In this document: piece after piece, positions 38,532-49,800 of the stretch | Numbering within the stretch: position 1 is the first letter of the stretch | How the letters are laid out: each line of letters begins with the position of its first letter | Origin: Metaphire vulgaris | Taxonomy: Eukaryota; Annelida; Clitellata; Crassiclitellata; Megascolecidae | Length of the DNA: 64,000 nucleotides | Assembly: GCA_018105865.1 (NCBI GenBank) | Contig: CM030832.1 | Coordinates: forward strand, 26,489,101 to 26,553,100 | Direction: 5' to 3' | Made by a program: the position numbers and the translations under genes | The notes under the pieces: model-generated | What the model saw: only the letters and a program-made list of their open reading frames with translations | The model's database searches: none | Told to the model about the DNA's origin: nothing

Positions 38532-38759
<228 letters not shown>

Positions 38760-38916
38760 CGATGACACGAGTAATGAAGGGGATGAGAGAGGGCTTCTGT
38801 TAATCTTTAATAGTGGAGAAGAGCTTTGCCTGGCGGGAAATCCGTTGTCTTAGAAACAAATTTCGTTTCTTTGAATTCGATCAATCGACTTGAAGTTAAT
38901 GCGATCGCATTCGCCT

Positions 38917-38955
38917 TTGGAGGAGGAGGAGGAGGAGGAGGAGGAGGAGGAAGAA
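38917..38955. repeat. (GGA)n microsatellite
   Basis: GGA units followed by AGA units. Confidence 0.9.
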
Positions 38956-39100
38956 GAAGAGCCGATGTGGTCCTCGTAATGGTCGGAGGAAAGCGTCTCC
39001 AGCGAACGAATGATAAATGAAAATAATTAGAAATGCTGAGGATACGACGCACTTAGTCACAATAACGATGTTAATGATAACGCCGACGACACATCGGGTC

Positions 39101-39236
39101 TCTTCTTCTTCTTCATCTTCTTCTCCTTCTTTTTCTCCTCCTCCTTTTCTTTTTCCTTCTCCTTCTTTTCCCACTTCTTCTCCTCATTCTTTCTTCTCCT
39201 ACTTTTTCTTCTTCTTCTCCTCCTTCTCCTTCTTCA
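39101..39236. repeat. Polypyrimidine tract
   Basis: CTT/CTC-rich strand of about 135 bp with few purines. Confidence 0.9.
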
Positions 39237-40559
39237 GCTGCGACCGATAAATCAATTGCTCTTAATAGGCGTTTCTATTTCCTTGTGGTCGTCTTTCTCT
39301 GTCCTATTCTAAACAGATATTCGCTTCTGAAGAGAAATACATTACCAAAAAATCAGGGAAAATATGGACGAAAAAACATGTCACTGAAGAGAATTTCAAA
39401 GTTTTTTCTATCAATTTGCTTGACTGCCTATATTTGGCTAATCTCTTTAATCATCTGAATTCGATTCTATCAGATTACATTATCATTTGTCCACAGACAA
39501 CAATGCTTCAAATGCTATCTGTACTGTAAGCATTGAATGGGGAAATGTACTTAAAGGAAGTATGCATTCAGTGTATAGAGTACTTTAGTATGTGGTCCCT
39601 TGTATACGTTCGTCGGTGCCATTCGCCGTGATCATGCATTAGTAGCTTTTAATGAAATTTCCTTCAGCGGTCGATGGTCGGTTGGGTGCGCTTGGACCCC
39701 GGAGGCTCCGTGAGTTATGTGGAATGCCCCGACCGACGGTTGGTTATGCCATCAGTTGGGGATCCAATGAATAGACCGTCGTCGTCGTCTCATTGTATTC
39801 CAGTTATCCAACTTATCCACGGCGTCCAAATTGGTCGACGAAAACGCTTTTCCAAACAGACAACGAACGCTCCGACGAATGGCTGCGAAGGGAAGGCAGA
39901 GGGAGGGAAAGAAAGAGAGAAACAGACAGAGTAATTGCCACGGCAGGTGTTTCCTTTTAGAGGAACTACAGGGCCTATCTGATGCCAAGAACATACGGTG
40001 GCCGGATGAGGACACTTAGTTTTTGCGTTCTAAAATTTTCACAAATTAGTAGCATTAGTAGCATACTCATACTCCAACCAATCGAAGAATGTGTTTCGCG
40101 ATTGGTTGAAGAGTTCGCAAATGCTTTAAGCTATTTTCAGGTTTTTAAACAGCGCCAACGATTCGACGATGATTGTGTTTGACAGCAAAGCAGATTATAA
40201 GTTTATGTAAAATGGGTGTTGCACTTTTTAGAGATTTCTAATATATTTTCGTGGAGCTGAAGTAGTTTATTTCATAGGAATTTTAGGAATTGTTTTCCGA
40301 CAAATTGAGTCGAACAGAATTGAATTCAAATCGGATTTATTTTCTTCAGCAAAGACTTCTGTAATTCAAAACATGGCTTTTAGAATTGGAAAGGATTGTC
40401 AAAAGTGGCGCTTCTGTTCTGCGATGAAATGGTTTCTGGCGGTTCCTCGAGCGAGCGTCTACTGGTTTCTGAAAACCGTCAGCGGTAACACTCGGTGGCG
40501 ATCTGAGGCGATACTTATTGAAAATGCTCTCGTAGTGATGAATGCCTTCGTCGGCAACG

Positions 40560-40784
40560 AATGCAGCCGGACCGACTAATCGTCCGTCCGTCCGTCCTTC
40601 CGTCTGCATATAACGGCCGCGGCGGGGACGCTCCATCCTGGGGCAGAGGCATTGCTGTCGCAGACGCTGCTTCTCCTCTGCCAATGCCCCGATGGCGACG
40701 ACGACAGCGGAAGAGAGAGACCGTCTGCTCTGACCGGAAGTGAATTCGACGACTGCAGTTGGCAGACGCCGACAGTAATTTGCG
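40560..40784 (+). promoter_or_regulatory. CpG-rich candidate promoter of gene B
   Basis: The region directly upstream of the candidate start ATG is rich in CpG and CG-containing words (CGTCCGTCCGTCC, CGGCCGCGGCGG). A TATAAC lies near 40608. The promoter role is inferred from position and composition. Confidence 0.35.
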
Positions 40785-40899
40785 ATGACAGCAGACGGCG
40801 GCGGCAGAGTGGGTGATCGGGCGATGTCCGTGCACCTGGTCAGTTACCTGTCTCTGATTCTGTCGCTCGTCGAGTCCATTGTGGCCGTCAAGACGCAAG
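40785..40899 (+). CDS. Gene B candidate first exon with signal peptide
   Basis: ATG at 40785 begins 38 codons, then donor CGCAAG|GTTTGC in phase 1. After a polar start comes a hydrophobic run, about [20 protein letters not shown], ending in a plausible signal-peptidase context. The next exon is entered in phase 1. The upstream 200 bases are CpG-rich, as at a promoter. Gene A's counterpart is outside the window, so this exon rests on frame and content only. Confidence 0.5.
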
Positions 40900-43800
40900 G
40901 TTTGCTGGCTTCCAGTTTTTCATTCGCAGACGCTCTCTTGCATTTGGTTTATTCGATTGCTTAAGAGATTGCGTCCATTGTGCCTTTTGTGAATATATAT
41001 TAGCGAGGCCTTTTCCTCTGACTCAAGGTTTCCTTTGGGTTCTTCCCTGTAGTCTATGCATGAAACAATGCTTTGTCTTGCTTGGGATCATACGTTTAAT
41101 CTACAGTAACGCCACCATGTTCGATTTAAGCCATTTTAAACGCCAGTGTGAATATGACACCATTATGCTGTCAAAAGATGGCAGGAATTATTTCAACAAA
41201 CGACTGAATACATGCATTAACAGGTTGTCGTAAATAAGCATTGTAGCGCATGATGTCAAAGCGAGAGAAACTATCGACTTCAACTGGCGTCAGATTAATC
41301 AAACGTATAGACATTTACAAACGCCCTGTTACCTTATTTCTAATGAAGCTAATTCAAATTCTGGTCATAACGGTTGGTCGATGGTCGACCCTCGCGCGTA
41401 TCGTCAATTTGTCGATGGGTCGTGAGAGTGGGACCATAATCTTGACGATTCGAAATCTTTGTAGTTGGGGCGTCGCCTGAATTGCGATGCAACGAGCCCT
41501 GTCATCGGGTGACAATGGAGCGTGGTCGGTGGACGTCGAGGCCAGGCGTAGAAACCGCCCACCAAGATGTTTCTCATATTCAGCAACTGTCGTCATTCGT
41601 ATCGAAACAGACCGGTCTGATTATTGCTGGTGATGGAGTGACTGCCTGGAAGACAGCGTGTGTGGGGGGAGAGGCAGAGGGTGTTGGTGGATGCCGACTG
41701 CGTTCTGTCTTCCGCGTCACGGAACACGATCAGCTGATAGACTAACCAGCTGATTAAATGACTGATTGATTGATCGGTCGAGCGAATGACACCGAACTGT
41801 GCAAAACGGCTTCTGACAAAATTATGGAAAACCGTTGATTTCGAAAACAGCGTTTAAGTAAATTTAGGAATCAGCTCAAGTACCTCAAGCCCCATTGAGT
41901 CTGATAATCAAAACCTGCTCCATATAGAGTATAGAAACGTAAGATTGCCAGAATGTCAGAGTTGCTCTGTTTAATTTCCTTTATAATTTTAACATTAAAT
42001 ACTAAATTTACCTAAAATGAATGGGAGGTAGCGGTGAACCGTTTGCTGAAGAGCGATCGTTGGCCAAACAACGCCGCTGCTGAAGGCAGTTATTTAGATG
42101 CGCCCATCACGAAGGAAATTTATAAAGATTTCGACCAGAAGGTTGCACAAGAGAGATCAGAATGCTGCCATTTAAAGTCAAGGCAGCGTCCTGTGCAGGG
42201 CATAAAACTTCTATAACAAAGTATTAGACGTCTTCTATTTAGAGCGCTATAATGATGTCCACAGCGCACACGGGACGTGACCGGGTATAACATCAGGCAG
42301 CGAAAAGACCCAGCCATAAGACGGCAGCGGCTAGTATAGTCTTTTGGTGTGCATAGATATGTCGACGGCCAACCTTAGCAGCAGCTGCTCTGAATTTCAG
42401 CGCTATCGAGAGCTTGGCGATTGGGTTGACATTTTCGTCAAGTGTTCAGTCGACAGAATCCATCAGTATTCTGTGGTCGTAAGCTGAGGCTGCTGAGCTG
42501 GCCGTGATACTCCACTGGCACTCCTGCTAGACGGTCGGAGCAGTTTATGGGCACAGTCACCACCACCCACCCACTCCAAATGACGACATCAGGAGTTTAC
42601 GAATGGTTTCAAGACACGACCAACCTTTGATAGACACTGGCGCAGTTTTAAATCAGCAGAATTCAATTGATTACGAAGATAAGTGCTAAGCTATGCAAGA
42701 TTTGTCCAGAGGTTGGGTATCAGTTGTAAAATATACTGATCGAGGTGGATGTGTGAAATTATGGTTTCTATGAGCCGGTGACGCAAACGTTTCAGGATAA
42801 ACTGCTGCGGACTGAAAGAGACATGATACTCAGGAGCGGTTCCACGTTGGGGATGACTGGGAATGCATCCCCCACCGACCCACAAAATGCGTCTTCAATA
42901 GAAGATGATCGTCTAAACGGATTAGCCTCGGCATTTATCCACAAAGATATGGATATATGTACACAGACAACGTCATCGACAAATTCGCTTCCAGCAATAG
43001 AAAACTCTTTTGTGCACTAAGACGTTGTTCAACCAGACTAAAATGGCTTTTGTACAAATATTGTCAATTCCGAACATTATATTTTAAATCAAGTCTACAG
43101 ATTTCTTCTAAACCGTTTACATATAATTCCCTATAAAATTGGCGGGACCTTCCGAGATTCATTGCATCCCCCCCACGAAGAGTTCTTGGAACCGCCACTG
43201 ACGATACTATACTTTTCTGGTTAAGTTGTCCCATTACGTGGATGAGGTCTCTACAAATTCATTAAGCGTATTCAGGCAATGCTTCTGTCACATGTGGGTC
43301 TGCATGCGTATGTTTAGTAATTTTTTTAATGCAGAATTATCAGTAAACTTCGTTACAACGGACTCCGTTAGGCCTACAACGTATCCTGGTATAACGCACC
43401 GCAATGTACGGTCCCAAGTAATGTGCTAGCCTACCATATTGGATATAACCAGTGCTTTTTTGTAAAAAAAATAGGTGCCGGTACTCACGGTGGATTGCCT
43501 AACTTTTCCATTACGATTATGTGGTCTGTGGCTAGAATTTAACATAGAAGCGATTTTGGAAGCATAATGATGCATATCATTTATTAAGTATTTAAAGTTT
43601 TTAGCTAAGTCACAACTGCAAAGTCACAAGAAAATTATTTTTTTTCACACCTTGAAAAAGGTTCCGGTAAGCCGTACCGGCGCGTACCGTCACAAAAAGC
43701 CCTGGATATAACGTACTGCATTTTACAGACCCGCTAAGCACGTTATAACGAAGCCCTAGAGTATGTAGTCAGGGTCGACTGCTTCAGGGAATAGCTCTAT

Positions 43801-46800
43801 AGGGCCTATACTTTACTAGTGCTTAAGTTAGACGACCGACAGTTTAAAATTTCGTTTCGAAGAACTCATCAACTGTCACACTCGTTCGATTACTTTTCCC
43901 CATTCTAAATTGAAACTGGTAATCCTGTTAATGTGGACAATTGAACAAAATTTAAAGAGGTCGTAAAATGCTAGTGCAGTGGCTAATCAACTAGACTAAG
44001 GCAGGAGGCGTTCTGAGTCGTCACACAAGTGACCGTGTGAAGATTGGCTGCACATCTCCACAGTTAATTTGGCGATTTCTATGCGGCTGGATGGAGTCGA
44101 TTGGACTCCACACACGCGATTTCGCTCCTGCAGTTTACAGTCAATAAAAGCATAATTTTCAAGTGCTGATGGTCCACTGGATAGTTTGCAGTCGGTCTCT
44201 TTGTCTGCATCGATGTAATTCGCCGCTCACAACGGTCTGTTTGTCTCCCGCAAACTGTGATTTGATGACCGAAGCTTTCTGAACGACTGAACTCAATTAG
44301 CGGTCGAAGGGAATTTCGCAGTCGATTTGAAAAACGCCGATTCTGTCCACTTCGAATGGCGTTCGGTCGACGCCATTTGCAATTTCCCTCGAGACGACGC
44401 GGCGCATGCGCATTCGCAATTCAGGCTACTGCGCATGCTCGATGACCCATCGAGATCTGCGAAAGAGAATAAACAAAACACTGATTAATTAGGCGCCAAA
44501 TAATCATCTTTATTCGTGACAAGCACAGCATAAAAAGTAGTACACAACCAGTAGTACAAATTAAATACTGAATAATAAAGTATGAAAATCAGTAAATTTT
44601 GTTTCAAAGAGAATGATATTGTTATGCTTCGCGTGTGACTGAACGTTCTATTGTCATTAAACGCGGTTCCTGCATTTCGGAAGGAGATTTAATTAAAGAC
44701 GGACTTTATGTAACCTGAGGGTTATATATTTCTCGCTTGTTCGTTGTTACTACAGCTTGCAGACCGAGGTGCGGTCGTTTTGAATACGAGTACACTCCAT
44801 GCTTCGAAGCAATGGACAGAAGATGCAGAGGTACGATTTTAGATCGGCTTCCGTTGTCCAAAGTACGTTAGTTTCCTTTTTTGGTCAGAAGAGTCGAACG
44901 ATTTTGAATGCATCCAGTCTGCAGATGCCTAAGACTTCACTAATGAAGATCAATGGCCGCTAACCCTATGACCCAAGATCAATGAATCAGAGGAAATCTG
45001 ACTGTTGACGTATTTACGAGAATACTTGTTGTACTTTACATACGAGACTATTATTCATTGCGTCTATGTCTTATTTGTGCCTTACATTTTAGGGTCTGTC
45101 CATTAATTATGTCAACAATTTTTGGTCAATTTTGACCCCCTTGTCAACAACTGTCAACTTTCAGTGACCCTTCCCTATAATTACGTCAAAAACTTTTGAC
45201 CCCCCCCCCCAAGATCAATGACAGGTCTCAACAACAAGGTTATTTTTTGATTTTGTGATGACCATTTCCCCCTTTTTTCTTATATAGTGTCAAAATGTGG
45301 TGGTGATGACCTTTTTACCTTTTTGCCATGCTTTTTTCCATTATAAAAAGTAGTATTCTATGAAACTTCCTAATTTTGATTAGGCCTATTTGTAAAAAGT
45401 GAAATTGTTGATGTCAACTTCTCTTGACCCCCTCCCCAGTCAACAACTGTCAAACCTTTTCAACCCCCATAAATTGTTGACGTAATTAATGGACAGCTTC
45501 TTATGTATTGTTACCAACAATTATTTATTGTTTGCATGCACTTCTACTTTATCTGTTGTGTTAAAAAGAAGAGGAAATGCATAAAACGAAACTTTTATCA
45601 TATATGTGTTGCAAACGTATGAAAAGAAATAAAACGTAAAAACACGTTTGTTTCTGAAAATATAAAAAGTTGAGAAAATCGTTCATTTGCTTTTTAGGGA
45701 ACTAAAAAATTAGCATGTTATTTTTTTTCACTGTGGTGGCGTAATTAGTTTATAAATGAAGAAAAGCAAGACAACGAGAAACATTCATTAGTAACGCAGA
45801 AAACGCTAAAATTAGGTCTTTATGCGGTAGAGGTAGACCTAGGCCTACACGTTTTAAAAATATAAAAGACGTAGGCCATATCGCTTAAGCGATTGCGCCC
45901 CACTTACAAATAAAAAACGTCTTTTTGTTGGAGAAAAAAAACGAAAAACGTTGGCAACATCTATGACTTTTATGTTAAGATATGGTCACATTGCCGAAGC
46001 CGCTTTTATCTCCAAATCTTATCTACGAAGACAGACGTGATGTGAAGCAGGTTGTCTCGCACGTGATAGCCGAGGATGCCAACGTTAACCTCGTGGCCAA
46101 CACGATTCACCTGAAGCGAGGTAAAGTGAAAAGGTCAATGCAGTGAACCATTGTCGATGTGCCCCTTCCAATAATCCTGGCTACGCCACTTCAGTGAACA
46201 AACGGGACTAGGTCTCGATAATTGTGCAAAGTCTCGCAATGTTAAAATTAATCGCATCTTTCACCATTAGGCGAAGTGCCGAGCATTGGTTCGGATCGTG
46301 TGCAACCGTCAATTGTGTATATACTTGAGTTTGCTTTTAATGGTACGTGCTATACTGTGTCATCTGATGATGTACTGGTCAATTAAGGAGTCTTCTGGGC
46401 GCAAGTTTTCACAGAGGCAGTTGGGTGGGGGGGATCAGACTAAATTTTACGGCCATCGGAAAGTGGTCGGATGGCTGGTGGCCAATATTTCCAGCGCAAC
46501 CGAATGATGAATGGTCGAACGCCGATATTTCTGTCTGTTTTGCTTTGAAGGATCAGGATTTTCGGTTCAAGTGACGCTGAAGGAACTCAACCTGTCACCC
46601 CTATTTCGGCCAGTGGACCATTCCTTATCCAACGACGACGAAGCATTCCAGGGCGAGTCCAAGATCATGAGTGAATTCTGTCCACATCCGTTGCCAGACA
46701 AATACCAGTTGTCCCTTGTCCTACACCAGGTAGACGCCTAAACACCAGCGGAGATAAAAGATGGAATCGAAATAGGCTCGATATGAATTGGAGGATATCA

Positions 46801-49800
46801 ATTAATTAAGAAGGGATCAGAGAAGGAGGAGGAGGTTTAAAAGGGAGTGCGCTATATAATCGAGCGTTCTCTTTTGTTTTTCGATCAGGGAGTGACCACA
46901 ATGGCTCGTCCCAACGCCCCCTGCAACCGAAGTGACACCGGAGGCGGCGGAGGGCGGTGTGATGCGGGGTATTCGCTGAGTCCGAGGGAGAGTTGCCAGA
47001 CGTACAGCGTGTTCGGTCGTCTGCCGTCGCTCAACCCGAGCAACCGGAGCGTCGTCTGCTCTCGTCCGGGACTCCTCACTGATCTGTTCGGAGTGAGCGA
47101 CGAACTGAGAGACGCCGCACTCCTCATGTCCGTCGACAAATCAGTCAAGTGAGCATCGATTTCCCCCCCCCCGCCACCCTTTCTCTCCCCTCTGGTCGTT
47201 TGCAAGACAGATGCCGAGTGGTAAAGGACCGAATTAGTGGCAGGCGAAAGAGCGGAAAGGCCGGTAGATGGCGCAGTCGTTTTAAGGTACATTAGAGCGC
47301 TTAAATGCGATGAAAATTCCCTTCGAAATATCGAGGCAATCCTAGTCGTCAACCTCAAAAAGTGTCGACGATTTGTCATCGTAAATCAACCCACGTGACT
47401 TCCAGAGGAGTTCGATTGAGGTCGAGGTCAACGAGTGCGATCACTCCCTCCCAGTCTTTGCCCCTCCCCTTCTCCCCTCCTCTCCGTTAACCCTTCCACT
47501 GACATGCTTTTTTCTTTGTTAAGGTTATGTAGCTACAAAATGTATGTAAATGGCAATAGGCGTAGGCCCCGAAGTCCCTGTATTATTATCGTATTTTAAG
47601 CAATCAATGTCAGTTCTGCACTAATAAATGTAGACTATGCAATGTAATAAAGAAAAACACTGATAAAGGAAATTTCAGGGGTGGCGGTTTCCACTTCCGA
47701 TACCTTCGATAAGACGTCTGTAGCTTCGTAAATCTTGTAGCAAGAACTTCGTTAGAGATGACAAATGCGTTTCAATTAACCCCCTGCAGATGCTTTAAAA
47801 GCGTTTGGAAATATATCATCGCGTTTTTTTTAGAAATTTTCGAAACCCAGAGTGGTGCAAGGGTTGAACTGCTCTGAAAATGACTTACACCTTTTCGTTT
47901 CTTTGCCATTATTTAAGTTCTTCAACGCCGATGGCAAGAATCTGCAGAATTCGCGGAACTGCTTCTCGCGTCCATCGGGGGCCGTGACATTTAAAATAAA
48001 GCAATTTATTTTTATGTGTTCTATGCTTAAAATGTTAAGAGACAAAGAAATCCTTGTAGGATCTCCTAGGTTCCCTCTATCAATGCCAGATGGTTAAAGC
48101 CTGAACATAAGTGCGGACTCTGGTTGTCGCTGAAATGACAGATGAATGGCGCTCAGCTCTGACAATTAGACATGAATGATTGGAACAACGATATAATGCT
48201 TGCTACCTTTGGCGCTACATAAATTTGGCTTTCGGTGCCTTTGTGTGTCATCCATCGTCTAAGGTCTTTGAGGAGAAGGAGGGAAGGAGCGAGTGACTGT
48301 AGCATTGGAATGAAAAATCAGAAAAAGTAGTTTTGTTAAAAATATGGCCACGTCTGTATGGTGGGGAAAATAGTCGGGAAAATAAATTTGGAAATATTTT
48401 GTCAAAATGAGTTGTGTTCTGCTCGGCCAGTGCTTCTATGCACTATGAAGTGGCGCTATAGAAGTTCAAGATTAGAATAGATAATTCAGCCGCCGATGCT
48501 GTGAAAAATTGAAGGCGCTGGTCCGCCTGTTCTCGCGGCGTGGACTTCAGCGCTCGATGTGTGTGTGTGTGTGTGTGTGTGTGTGTTGATGGCAGGTGCT
48601 TTGAGCAGCGGACAAAGTGCGATCAGTGCAGTGTTACCTGTGCCCATCGCATGCATGGCTATCAAGGCAGCCATCGCTGTAACATCACCGCCGACGACGC
48701 AGACAACGGGCAATCGCCTCGACTCCAGCTGTGCTTCACCTGCTGCAACATCCACGACTGCTCCAGGGCATGCCACGTCTACCAGACCCCGGAGTGCAGA
48801 CGCGTCAGGTGAGCACTCGGCTCTTCTGCTCTAGCACCGTCCGTCAGAATAACTGACGCGGTCGTCGTCGTCGTCGTCTTCATCTTAATTATTATTCTGT
48901 TTTTTTTCGCTTTTTGTGTTTTGCCGTTTCCCATTTGTCATTAATCGCCTTTTATGCAACTTCTTCGAGGTGGAAGATATCCGAGTGGTAACAGCTTTGG
49001 ACGATGGAGCAGAAGGTCGCGGGTTCGAGAACCTCAGGAGCCCTAGTGTGACTCAGTCTTCTTTCGCCAGATGGCGGTGGCAACCGAGTAGCGGATTAAT
49101 CCGCGGAGTAAATAGGCGCGTTGCACGAGAACACTGGCCACGTATCATGTAACTTGCACCAGTCGCCTGGCTGAGTGCCTTGGTAACGGAGATGAGCACT
49201 AGGCCTACCCTATGAGCCTTGAGAGCTCGGGAAGGACTTTACTTTTATATACTGTAACTTTTTAAGTTCTTCATGAATTTCATGGACTGTCATGTGGTTG
49301 TCCGGCCGGATACCTTGGATTTGACCTTTTATTGATGTGTGTGTGTGTTTGAACCGCTTATCTGCCTGAGAGACAGACAGACAGACAGACAGATAGACAG
49401 ACAGACAGACAGATCGCATTTGTGAAAGTGATGCTAGGGACAAATTGTCTGCGCAAAGTGAATTTTGCAGATCTGATAAAATTAGATTAAGCCAAATCCT
49501 CTGCAACTCTTTATTACAATGTTGCGATTGAAATTTCGCGTCGAAATTCAGTGCAATTCAGTGCTATAGGCCTAATTGAGCGCGGACGAGATCTGAAAGT
49601 GAGTATAAGATGGCCTGCCGAGAGAAATTCCGGGCCCTTGTGCAGAATAAAATTTCTTGACCTTTTTACTTGTCGCCCTTTTTTACATCTTAAAAATACC
49701 TGACGACCTTTTTTGCTTGTCAACCTCTTTTGCATCTTAAAATTAGCTGATGACCTTTTTTGCTTGTCAACCTTTTCACGCCGGGCCCCCTTTTGTTCGC

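Noticed and set aside
46901..47152. Independent gene starting at ATG 46901
   Set aside because: The sequence upstream to a good acceptor is open and in phase with the previous exon, and the segment aligns inside gene A.
48540..48834. Two other long frames over gene B exon 6
   Set aside because: Only the Cys-rich frame matches gene A and fits flanking phases. The Ala/Thr-rich frame is a shadow.
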